This document shows positions 9,142 through 17,500 of a stretch of DNA of 64,000 bases, one piece after another (the stretch's first letter is position 1; every line of letters begins with the position of its first letter). Source of the stretch: an uncultured Duodenibacillus sp. GTDB taxonomy: Bacteria; Pseudomonadota; Gammaproteobacteria; Burkholderiales; Burkholderiaceae_F. The notes beneath the pieces were generated by a model. That model was not told the origin of the DNA. It saw only the letters and a program-made list of their open reading frames with translations, and searched no databases. The position numbers and the translations under genes are program-made. The stretch covers positions 1-64,000 of the forward strand of contig CALXQS010000002.1 of NCBI GenBank assembly GCA_944390715.1, in the 5' to 3' direction.

Positions 9142-9879
9142 CTAAAGCACGCGCTTTAGGAATGCGCGCGTGCGCTCTTCTTTGGGGTTGACCAACACAT
9201 CTTCGGGACGTCCCTGTTCAACGATGACGCCTCCGTCCATGAAGACCACGCGATCGGCAACCTCTCGGGCAAATCCGATTTCATGCGTGACGACAACCAT
9301 GGTCATGCCTTCATCGGCCAGGCTTTTCATAACAGCGAGCACTTCGCCGACGAGTTCAGGGTCAAGCGCTGAAGTGGGTTCGTCAAAAAGAATTGCCTTG
9401 GGATCCATGGCAAGAGCACGGGCAATGCCCACGCGCTGCTGCTGGCCGCCCGAGAGGCGGACAGGATAGTCGTCGGCCTTGGAGGCAAGGCCGACGCGCT
9501 CAAGCATCTGCAGGGCTTTTGCTTTGGCTTCTTCTCGTGAGCGGCCGCTCACAACCATTTGACCCAGCATGACGTTTTCGAGAACGGTTTTGTGAGGCCA
9601 AAGATTGAAGCGCTGAAACACCATGCCCAAATGTTCGCGCAGGCGATTGAGATTGGTGTGCCGGTTGGTGACTTCAATTCCGTCAACGGTAATCGTTCCG
9701 CTGTCGGGGACTTCCAGCGCATTGATGCAGCGCAGCATCGTCGATTTGCCCGATCCCGAGGGCCCGAGCACGACAACCTTTTCGCCGCGGTGCACATCAA
9801 TGTCAATGCCTTTGAGCACCTGCAGGTCGCCGAAGCTTTTGCGCAGGGCCGAGATGCTGATCATTACATCGTTTGTCAT
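9142..9879 (-). CDS. Polar amino-acid ABC importer, ATPase subunit (GlnQ/HisP type)
   Basis: The energising subunit of a polar amino-acid importer, 245 aa. It has Walker [11 protein letters not shown]-loop [11 protein letters not shown], signature [15 protein letters not shown], Walker [15 protein letters not shown] and the H-loop VVVTHE. The start ATG overlaps the permease stop in an ATGA, so the pair is translationally coupled. Together with the permease and the binding protein upstream it forms a complete three-gene transporter with one permease that presumably homodimerises. Glutamine, arginine or another polar amino acid are all possible; the substrate is not readable here. Confidence 0.93.
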   Translation of the reverse strand: MTNDVMISISALRKSFGDLQVLKGIDIDVHRGEKVVVLGPSGSGKSTMLRCINALEVPDSGTITVDGIEVTNRHTNLNRLREHLGMVFQRFNLWPHKTVLENVMLGQMVVSGRSREEAKAKALQMLERVGLASKADDYPVRLSGGQQQRVGIARALAMDPKAILFDEPTSALDPELVGEVLAVMKSLADEGMTMVVVTHEIGFAREVADRVVFMDGGVIVEQGRPEDVLVNPKEERTRAFLKRVL

Positions 9880-10625
9880 CTGTCGTCTCCCTTGCCGAGG
9901 CGCTGTTCAAGAATGCGAATGAGCCAGGCAAGACCGAGCGTCATCACCCAGTACATGACCGAAATGGTGAGATAGGGTTCCCAGTAACGGGCCGAGGCTC
10001 CTGCCACAGTGCGTGCAGCATAGGCAAGTTCTGTAAGACCAATGGCCGATACAAGCGAGGAGTCCTTCAAAATGGCGATGGCGTTGTTGCCAAGCGCCGG
10101 AAGCATGCGGCGGAAAGCCTGCGGCATGATAATGTGGCGCATGCACTGCCACCAGCTCATTCCAACGGAACGCGCCGCCTCGCTCTGACCTTTGTCCAGA
10201 GACTGGATGCCGGCGCGGAAAACTTCGCTCATATAGGCGCCGGCGTTGAGGCTGATGGCGACAAAGCCGGCCAGAAACGCACCGTAGTTGCTTCGGATGT
10301 CTCTGGCAAGCTGACCATCGATCAGCAGACCGTCAACAGGGTGCACGAAAATGGGCAGTACGGCGAAGTACATGAGGAAAATCTGCACAAAGAGCGGCGT
10401 GCCTCGGAAAAAGCTCACCCAGATCGTTACAGGCCAGCGTACGCCGTAGTAGAGAATGTTTTTCCAAGGATTGTGCCGGGCCTCGGCCATGCGGGCCATG
10501 CCCAGAAGCATGCCGAGCATGACGCCGCAAACGACGCTCGAGATCGTCAGCTGCACAGTCATCCCCAGGCCTTCCATGAACAACGGCATGTACTCGCCCA
10601 GGACATCAAAGCGAAAAGCAGACAT
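9876..10625 (-). CDS. Polar amino-acid ABC importer, permease subunit
   Basis: An inner-membrane permease of the HisM/GlnP family, 249 aa from ATG 10625 (MSAFRFDVL). Several hydrophobic helices are visible. The cytoplasmic EAA loop, which docks onto the ATPase, reads [32 protein letters not shown]. The gene overlaps the ATPase start by four bases (ATGA at 9876-9879). It lies 99 bp downstream of the binding-protein gene, and that gap holds a strong stem-loop that may lower permease/ATPase expression relative to the binding protein. A TTG-led N-terminal extension upstream of 10625 is possible but not needed. Confidence 0.92.
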   Translation of the reverse strand: MSAFRFDVLGEYMPLFMEGLGMTVQLTISSVVCGVMLGMLLGMARMAEARHNPWKNILYYGVRWPVTIWVSFFRGTPLFVQIFLMYFAVLPIFVHPVDGLLIDGQLARDIRSNYGAFLAGFVAISLNAGAYMSEVFRAGIQSLDKGQSEAARSVGMSWWQCMRHIIMPQAFRRMLPALGNNAIAILKDSSLVSAIGLTELAYAARTVAGASARYWEPYLTISVMYWVMTLGLAWLIRILEQRLGKGDDR

Positions 10626-10674
10626 TGGGAAAATCCTGTCGCAGAGAAGGTGTCGGCGCTGCAAAGCATGCATC

Positions 10675-10703
10675 AAAAGGGCGCAAGGAGAAGCCTTGCG
10701 CCC
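10675..10703 (-). promoter_or_regulatory. Intra-operon stem-loop after the binding-protein gene
   Basis: GGGCGCAAGG (10679-10688) and CCTTGCGCCC (10694-10703) pair perfectly over 10 bp with a 5-base loop, and on the minus strand TTTTGATG follows. Located between the binding-protein stop (10725) and the permease start (10625), it looks like a partial terminator or 3'-end-stabilising stem of the kind that makes binding-protein mRNA more abundant than permease mRNA. Confidence 0.65.
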
Positions 10704-10724
10704 GCAAGTGCGCCGATACGGTGG

Positions 10725-11510
10725 TTATTCGGGAATCGGAAGCTTCGGCACGGGAGTCTTCTCACCGAACCATTTTGCGTAGACCTTGGCATAAGCGCCG
10801 CTCTTGACGACTTTCTTGAGACCTTCATTGATCTCGTTGAGCAGCTTGGTGTTGCCCTTGCGAACAGCGATGCCGAAGTATTGGTCTTCGAAGTTGGGAT
10901 CGCGTGCCTGGTTGAAAGCCTTGTCGGGGTTCTGCATGGAATAGTAGGCAAAAACGCCGACGTCGCCGACGGCGGCATCAACGCCTCCGGCCGAGAGCTC
11001 TTCAAGAGCGAGCGGCGTGTTGTCAAAGCGCTTGATGTTGCGGCTTGCCTTGCCGAAGGCCTTGCTGCAGACGATGTCGCCGGCGGAATTGGCAACAACG
11101 GCTACGTTTTTGTCCTTGAGGTCGCTGATCGACTTCACGGTCAGATTTTTCTGGGTGAGAATCAGCTGATGAGCAGCAAAGTACGGATAGCTGAAGTCAA
11201 CGGACTCCTGGCGTGCAGGCGTAATCGTGATGCCGCTCATGATGATGTCGCGGTCGCCGTTGCGTACCGATTCAAAAATGACGCCCCAGAGCGTATTGAC
11301 GAATTTCACTTTGAAGCCTTGAGCCTTGGCGATCTCCTTCATCAGGTCGACGTCAAAGCCCACGATTTCCTTGTCGGGGTTTTGGAATTCAAAAGGACGA
11401 TAGGTCGCGCCTGTGCCGACCGTATACTCCACCGGCTCGGCTGCTGCGGCAGTTCCGGAAATCATGGTTACGGCACAGGCCGCAGCCATCAAAAGCTTCT
11501 TGATGGACAT
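10725..11510 (-). CDS. Periplasmic amino-acid-binding protein of the ABC importer
   Basis: A solute-binding protein of family 3 that captures a polar amino acid in the periplasm and delivers it to the adjacent permease. ATG 11510 is preceded by a good GGGAGA site and starts a Sec signal (MSIKKLLMAAACAVTMISGTAAAA, cleavage expected after AAA); the mature protein opens EPVEYTVGTGATYRPFEF. Conserved family-3 segments include EIVGFDVDLMKEIAK, SGITITPARQESVDFS, NVAVVANSAGD and the C-terminal INEGLKKVVKSGAYAKVYAKWFG. Length is 261 aa. First gene of the three-gene operon. Confidence 0.92.
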   Translation of the reverse strand: MSIKKLLMAAACAVTMISGTAAAAEPVEYTVGTGATYRPFEFQNPDKEIVGFDVDLMKEIAKAQGFKVKFVNTLWGVIFESVRNGDRDIIMSGITITPARQESVDFSYPYFAAHQLILTQKNLTVKSISDLKDKNVAVVANSAGDIVCSKAFGKASRNIKRFDNTPLALEELSAGGVDAAVGDVGVFAYYSMQNPDKAFNQARDPNFEDQYFGIAVRKGNTKLLNEINEGLKKVVKSGAYAKVYAKWFGEKTPVPKLPIPE

Positions 11511-11659
11511 GGAATGTCTCCCGTTGGTTTGTTTTGGTGCATGGCTTGCGATGCGCAAACCCCTCCAGCGTGTGAGTTCCCGACACAGGAACGTCACCGT
11601 AAAGGTAAAGCGACACCGCAATTTTGACGCAAAAGCGCGCACGACGCTAGACAAAAAGA

Positions 11660-11683
11660 AAGAAACTCCTGAATTTTTTCAGG
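11660..11683 (-). terminator. U-rich hairpin at the ttcA stop
   Basis: CCTGAA (11668-11673) and TTCAGG (11678-11683) form a short stem across the ttcA stop codon, followed on the minus strand by AGTTTCTTTCTTTTTG. The stem is only 6 bp, so it is a moderate terminator candidate. Confidence 0.45.
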
Positions 11684-12602
11684 ATTGCGCCTCATCAGCA
11701 TCTATGGCGGCATCAGAGGCCAGTCGCCGGAATTGCGAAAAATCGTAGAGCGCCTTGTCGGCAAGCTGTGAGCTCGCAACGCGCGTAGTGCTTTTAAAAA
11801 TGTTGTAGATGCGGCTGTCGTATTTTTTGTCCCAAGCGGCCATCATCTGCTTGATTTCTTTGCGCTGAAGGTTTTCGGCCGCACCGCACAAATCTTTTGG
11901 AAAGAGAGGATAGCCGCAGGCTTGAGCCCATTTGGACAGTTCGTATTCGCGCAGATAAATCAACGGACGAATGACGATGTTGCGCCTGTCGTTGCTTCTT
12001 AGGACCGGAGGCATGGCTTTAATGCCGCCGCCGTAAAAAAGATTGAGCAGCAGCGTCGAGACCACATCGTCCATTTGGTGTCCTAAGGCAATTTTGTTGC
12101 AGCCGAGCTCAGGCGCGATGCGATACAGAATGCCTCTTCTTAGGCGGGCGCAAAGCGAGCAGACGTTTTTTCCCGAGGGAATAAGCCGCTCAATGACGGC
12201 GTGCGTATCCTGATGTTCAATGTGAAAGGCAACGCCTCGCGTCTTGAGCCACTCAATGAGCTTTTCGGTGGGACTGCCCGGGATGCCTTGATCAACATGA
12301 ACGGCCAAAATGTCAAAATGAATCGGAGCGCGAGCCTTGAGCTTGAGCAGCGCATCAAGCAACGCATAGCTGTCCTTTCCTCCGCTCATGGCGACCATCA
12401 CCTTGTCGCCGTCGTTGATCATGCCGTAGTCGGTAATTGCTTGAGCGGTTAGACGGACGATGCGCTTTTCGAGCTTGCGGATGGCTGTCGATGCTGGGAT
12501 GTGCCGCCCTGGGGCGACTTCAATGAACTTGACAGCCTGTTCCCTCGCGATGTTTAAGCGTGAGGGAGTCTGCTGCTGCGGCGTTTCGGGATTTTCCGTC
12601 AT
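11679..12602 (-). CDS. ttcA: tRNA 2-thiocytidine(32) synthetase TtcA
   Basis: An ATP- and Fe-S-dependent enzyme that thiolates cytidine 32 in the anticodon loop of certain tRNAs. The PP-loop SGGKDSY that binds ATP is present. The iron-sulfur ligands are CSLC (followed by ARLRRGIL, the family signature) and a third cysteine in PKDLCGAAENLQR, which matches the three-cysteine pattern of E. coli TtcA. GHQMDDVVSTLLLNLFYGG is also diagnostic. From ATG 12602 it has 307 aa; an ATG at 12629 would add nine residues, and neither has a strong ribosome site. The C-terminal tail after LADKALYDF is poorly conserved. Confidence 0.93.
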   Translation of the reverse strand: MTENPETPQQQTPSRLNIAREQAVKFIEVAPGRHIPASTAIRKLEKRIVRLTAQAITDYGMINDGDKVMVAMSGGKDSYALLDALLKLKARAPIHFDILAVHVDQGIPGSPTEKLIEWLKTRGVAFHIEHQDTHAVIERLIPSGKNVCSLCARLRRGILYRIAPELGCNKIALGHQMDDVVSTLLLNLFYGGGIKAMPPVLRSNDRRNIVIRPLIYLREYELSKWAQACGYPLFPKDLCGAAENLQRKEIKQMMAAWDKKYDSRIYNIFKSTTRVASSQLADKALYDFSQFRRLASDAAIDADEAQS

Positions 12603-12680
12603 ATAAATTCGGCGCGCAGCTCCCGGCATTCGTGCTGGGGAATAAGCGCCGCCTCCGTTCTGTACTCCGTTAGATGTGCT

Positions 12681-13082
12681 TTACGGATGTTGTTGGTTTA
12701 AGGGCTGAAGGCGGAAGGTTTCCACTGCAACAGATTCTGCGGCCTCGCAGGCCATCGGCTTTGCGGTGCGCACACGCACGGCGGCTACTCGCGGATCCTT
12801 CATCAAGGCGCTGATGATCCGATCGGCGAAGTCTTCCTGCAGATCAATATGTCCGGCTGAGGCCGTGCGCTCAATGATCTGTGCGATGGCGGCATAGTCG
12901 TAGACGTCTGAGAGACGATGCTCCTGGCCAAAGCTCAATTTGACCCAAACCTCAGCAGTAACGGACACGGGCTGCGTTCCTAGACGTTCGTGATCGTATG
13001 CGCCGATGCGCATCTTTGTACGATAGTCGTTGAGCGTAATTTTGCGGCAGTGCAAGGCCAGCATTTCAAAAATAGAGGGCAT
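12681..13082 (-). CDS. folB: Dihydroneopterin aldolase
   Basis: Folate pathway enzyme converting 7,8-dihydroneopterin to 6-hydroxymethyl-dihydropterin and glycolaldehyde. The FolB fold is recognisable by IGAYDHERLGTQPVSV near the N-terminus, the DVYDYAAIAQII segment, the conserved GHIDLQEDFADRII and the C-terminal VRVRTAKPMACEAAESVAVE. Length of 133 aa is normal. It lies 78 bp upstream of ttcA on the same strand and divergent from the DUF2905 gene. It may share a transcript with ttcA. Confidence 0.9.
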   Translation of the reverse strand: MPSIFEMLALHCRKITLNDYRTKMRIGAYDHERLGTQPVSVTAEVWVKLSFGQEHRLSDVYDYAAIAQIIERTASAGHIDLQEDFADRIISALMKDPRVAAVRVRTAKPMACEAAESVAVETFRLQPLNQQHP

Positions 13083-13184
13083 AGGAAATAGTCCGGCTCA
13101 AGGGCCGTAGACAAAGAAAAACGAAGATCGTCTGCAGCAAAGCAGCATCTTCGTCTCGAGTGGTTTTTCTTTTACAATGCGGCA

Positions 13185-13376
13185 ATGCGCTGGATTTTAA
13201 CGATTCTTATCTCTTTGATGGTGCTGATGACTGCTGTGCCGTGGCTTTCAAAGTTTGGGCTCGGCAGGCTGCCCGGAGACATCAACTTCACGATCCGAGG
13301 CCGCCGCATCAGCATTCCTCTGGCCAGTACGGTTCTCATTGTTTTGGGGGCCTACTTGATCGGCAGGCTGCTGTAG
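13185..13376 (+). CDS. DUF2905 family small membrane protein
   Basis: A 63-aa protein with two hydrophobic segments (about residues 3-22 and 46-62) joined by a short polar loop reading [16 protein letters not shown], the signature of the DUF2905 family. Function is unknown; it presumably sits in the inner membrane as a helical hairpin. Its 3' two thirds (13248-13376) lie antisense to the 3' end of the CCA-adding enzyme gene. It is divergent from folB with 102 bp between. Confidence 0.82.
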   Translation: MRWILTILISLMVLMTAVPWLSKFGLGRLPGDINFTIRGRRISIPLASTVLIVLGAYLIGRLL

Positions 13377-14510
13377 CGGCACATTCAGGGAGCATGGGCC
13401 CTCGACGAGCAGGGCCTGCAGAGCCGACAGGCGCTCGAGGCGTATGGCTGAGGCAATGTCGCCTTTTTTTTCGAGCTTGCGGACGACGGCGCCGGCATCG
13501 ACTGAGCGCCAGGCCTGAGCCAGAACAAGAAACTGTTCTTTGCCGCAGGCAGGGTGCGCTGCGTGCAGAGCATTTAAAAAGTCTTCAAACCGCTGAGGTC
13601 TGCGAAGACAGTCGCATTTTTCAAATAAAGAAGCAAAATCTGCGGCTGTGCGGGCGCTTCTTGCGGCGGCTTGTTCGCGCTCGAACAAGTCGGCTAGAGA
13701 AATCGTCTGCTTGCCGGCCCGCAAGGTTTCCAGAACTTGTTTAGCAGCAGGCTGGGCCTTTGCGAATAACAGCGCGGCGCGGACATCCAGTCCGAGCCCA
13801 TCGGCTGCCGCTCGTTCAAGAGACTTCTTTTTTTCTTCGTCGACAGGCACGCCTGCGAGACATCTGTGCCAAAAGCCGCACTCCTCAAGCACGTCAATCA
13901 TGCGGACCGGAGACTTTTCGCAAAGGCCGCGCGAAATTTCCTTCCAGACGCGCTCTGCGACCAGGGCATCGACCTCTCCCTCATTGACCATTCGACGGGC
14001 AAGCCGCATCGTCTCTGGTGCTACCGAGAACTCGGGGAACTTTGCCGCAAAGCGCGCCAGGCGGAGAATACGCACGGGATCTTCGGCAAAAGCAGGGCTG
14101 ACATGCCGCAAAATGCGCGCCCTCAGATCGCTTTGGCCTCCCCAGGGATCAATGAGCACGCCGTCGGAGGACCGAGCCATGGCGTTGATGGTCAAATCTC
14201 GTCGTCTGAGGTCGTCTTCGAGTGAAACATCAGGACTTGCGTAGAACTGAAAGCCGTGGTAGCCCCGTGCGGTCTTTCTTTCAGTGCGGGCAAGCGCATA
14301 CTCTTCATGCGTCTGCGGATGCAGAAAGACGGGGAAGTCTGCGCCCACGGAAATAAAGCCGTGATCAAACATCCATTGCGGCGTGGCGCCTGTGACGACC
14401 CAGTCCCGATCGCCCGTCGGAATGTGCTTGCCTTCCTTGCGCAGCAAGGCATCGCGTACGGCGCCGCCGACAACGAAAAATTTGACGTCTTCAGTTTTAT
14501 TGTTGTGCAT
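13248..14510 (-). CDS. cca: CCA-adding tRNA nucleotidyltransferase
   Basis: Adds or repairs the 3' CCA end of tRNA. The class II nucleotidyltransferase head carries [13 protein letters not shown], the catalytic GDRDWVV pair and [17 protein letters not shown], then [11 protein letters not shown] and the helical domain with [16 protein letters not shown]. The 420-aa length matches the longer proteobacterial enzymes. The region where those carry the HD phosphohydrolase motif (CHDLGK) instead reads [10 protein letters not shown], so 2'-phosphatase and phosphodiesterase activities are probably lost, while the later [10 protein letters not shown] is kept. The last 42 codons overlap the DUF2905 gene on the other strand. 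Confidence 0.9.
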   Translation of the reverse strand: MHNNKTEDVKFFVVGGAVRDALLRKEGKHIPTGDRDWVVTGATPQWMFDHGFISVGADFPVFLHPQTHEEYALARTERKTARGYHGFQFYASPDVSLEDDLRRRDLTINAMARSSDGVLIDPWGGQSDLRARILRHVSPAFAEDPVRILRLARFAAKFPEFSVAPETMRLARRMVNEGEVDALVAERVWKEISRGLCEKSPVRMIDVLEECGFWHRCLAGVPVDEEKKKSLERAAADGLGLDVRAALLFAKAQPAAKQVLETLRAGKQTISLADLFEREQAAARSARTAADFASLFEKCDCLRRPQRFEDFLNALHAAHPACGKEQFLVLAQAWRSVDAGAVVRKLEKKGDIASAIRLERLSALQALLVEGPCSLNVPLQQPADQVGPQNNENRTGQRNADAAASDREVDVSGQPAEPKL

Positions 14511-14545
14511 GAAAGATTGGACCTCGAAGCATTCGAAATTTTTTT

Positions 14546-17500
14546 CTACAAAGACAGGCTGCCGCCGGCTTCAGGGCGCGTGCCGAGAAAGCTTTTGAGA
14601 GCTTTTCCGGTGGGAGTGTCCAGGTTCGAAGCGCTGATCGGTTCTCCTTCAAACATGATGCGTCCCCCGTTCGGGCCTCCTTCGGGGCCCAGATCAATGA
14701 GCCAGTCGGCCTCAGCCATGACGTCCAGATTGTGTTCGACAACAAGCACCGTGTTGCCGGCATCAACGAGGCGGTGCAGCACGCCGATAAGCTTTTCAAC
14801 ATCAGCCATGTGCAGGCCGACGGTGGGCTCGTCGAGAATGTAGAACGTGTTTGCTGAGCGGCGGGTTTTTGCCGGCGAGTCGGCCTTGGCAAGTTCGGTG
14901 ACAAGCTTGATGCGCTGCGCTTCGCCGCCCGAGAGCGTCGAAGAGGGCTGGCCGAGTTTGAGATAACCCAGCCCCACTGCTTGAAGCAAGGCCAGGGGCT
15001 TGGCAATCCTCGGACTTGAAGAAAATACCTCAAGGGCGTCGTCGACAGAAAGATTAAGCACCTCTCCAATGCTTTTGCCCTGCCATTTCACCGAAAGCGT
15101 TTCATCGTCAAAGCGCATGCCTCGGCAGACGTCACAAAGGACTTTAACATCGGGCAGAAAGCTCATTTCTAGTGTAATTTCTCCCTGACCTTCGCATGCT
15201 GGGCAGCGCCCCTCGGGGGTGTTGAAGGAAAAGCGAGTGGCGCCGTAGCCGCGCGCCTGCGCTTCATTTGTAGCGGCATACAGATCACGGATGTGGTTGA
15301 AAAAGCCGACGTACGTTGCCGGACATGAACGCGGGGTTTTGCCGATGGGACTTTGGTCGACCTCCAGCACGCGTGAGACGGCGCCGGCCCCTTCAATGCG
15401 CTCGCACAAAATTCCAGGAGCGGCATCGGCAAGCTTTTCGTCAACGGCTTTTTTAAGTTCAGAAAGCAGCACGTCGCGCGCAAGCGTTGATTTTCCGGAA
15501 CCAGAAACGCCGGTCAGAACAATAAGGCGCCCAAGCGGAAAGCGAGCCGTGATGTTTTTGAGGTTGTGCAGATTCGCATTGACAAGCGTCAGAAAATGCG
15601 TATTCGAGTCAACGCGGCGCCGCGCACGGCCTGTGTGCGGCAGAGGGTGCCTGAGCATGCGGCCGGTGACGCTTGCCGGGGTTGCCTCGATGTCTTCAAG
15701 CGAGCCTTCGGCAATCAGTTCTCCGCCTCGGCTGCCGGCCCCGGGACCAATGTCGACGATGTGGTCGGCGCGGCGGATCATTTCTTCGTCGTGCTCGACG
15801 ACAACGACGGTGTTGCCTTTTTGCTTGAGCTTGGCCAAAGTGCTGATGAGCCGTTCATTGTCCCTGGGATGCAGTCCGATGGTTGGTTCATCAAGCACGT
15901 AGCACACGCCCTGCAGGCTGCTCCCAAGCTGCGAGGCCAGTCGAATGCGCTGTGCCTCTCCTCCTGAGAGGCTCGGGGCGTCGCGATCAAGAGCCAGATA
16001 GCCTAGACCGACTTTCTGCAGAAATTCAAGGCGGGAAATGATTTCTTTGAGGGCATCTGAGCCAATGGCGGCGCTGCGTCCTGTGAGTTTGACGGCGCGC
16101 ATGGCGCAAAGACACTCGTCGACGGACATGGCCGTGGTTTCGCAAATGGACCGCCCCTCAAAGAGAACCGCTCGGGCTACAGAATTTAAGCGAGCGCCGC
16201 CGCACTCAGGGCAAATGGTTCCTTCTTCATCCTCCCAAGCTCGCTCTTCACCTGTTTGTTCGGCATCAAAGCCTTTGATCAGCCGGCCTGTGCCAAAGCA
16301 GGTCGGGCACCAGCCGATTTTGCTGTTGTAAGAAAAAAGGCGAGGATCGGGCTCAGGGAAGCTCGTCATGCAGTGCGGACAAGCGCGCTTGGTTGAAAGA
16401 ATGATTGCTTGAGGCGCAGCCTGCGATGCTGCTTCGGTTAAGGCAAAGGACCCCGTCAGCAGCGTGATGACGCCGTGGCCGTGAAGCAGGGCCTTTTCAA
16501 CGGCCTGCGTCAGTTCGCGTTCCTGTGTGGGAGCAACTTCGATTGTTGCCGCAGGCAGCTCGATGGTGTGTTCTTTATAGCGAGCCAGTTTGGGGAAGCG
16601 TCGAGTGCTCTGCCAGACGCTGTCTACGCGAAGGTGCTCAATGCCCAGCGTCTCCAAAGCCCATTGCGCGAGATCTGCATAAATGCCTTTTCGGGCGACG
16701 ACGACAGGAGCGGCGATGGTGATGGTTTGCCCCTTGTACTGGCTCATGATGTCGGCAATGATCGCCTCCTTGGAGCGGCTGGAGACTTGCATTCCGCAAA
16801 CCGGACAGTGCTGAATGCCGAGCTTGACGTATAAAAGACGCAGAAAATGCTGAATCTCAGTGAGCGTTGCCACTGTTGACTTGCGCCCGCCTCGGCTGGT
16901 GCGCTGTTCAATGGCTACGGTGGGGGCAATGCCGGTAACAGCTTCGACATCGGCACGGGGCTGCGGCTGCGTAATGGAACGCGCGTAGGCGTTGAGACTG
17001 TCAAGATAGCGTCTTTGCCCTTCGGAAAAAATGATGCCGAAGGCTAGAGTGGATTTGCCGGAGCCCGAAACGCCCGTTACCACAGTCAGTTCTTTTTTGG
17101 GGATGACGACGTTGATGTTTTTCAGATTGTGCTCGCGAGCGCCGAAAATGCCCATGTCGCCGGCGCGGGCATTTCGCCAGACGCTCTGCATGGAGCGGCC
17201 GTGAGCGGGCGAAGAAGACTCGCTGCAGGCCTGAGCAAAAATTCCCGACATGTCGCCGCCCTGCGCTCCGCTGACGTCCTTGTAGGCAGCCAGAGCCTTG
17301 CCTGTGTAGGTCTTTTGTTCCTGCGCGAGCTGCTGAGGCGTTCCGACAGCAACAATTTCTCCGCCCTCATCGCCTCCTTCAGGGCCTAAGTCAACGATCC
17401 AGTCGCTGGCCGAAATGATGTCGAGATTATGTTCGACGACAAGAACCGTGTTGCCGCGTGAAACAAGGCGTCGCAGAGCGCGCAGCAGCTTCTCGACATC

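Noticed and set aside
9873..11627. A 584-codon plus-strand open frame
   Set aside because: It is wholly antisense to the binding protein, permease and ATPase, each of which has clear motifs, and its translation looks like no known family.
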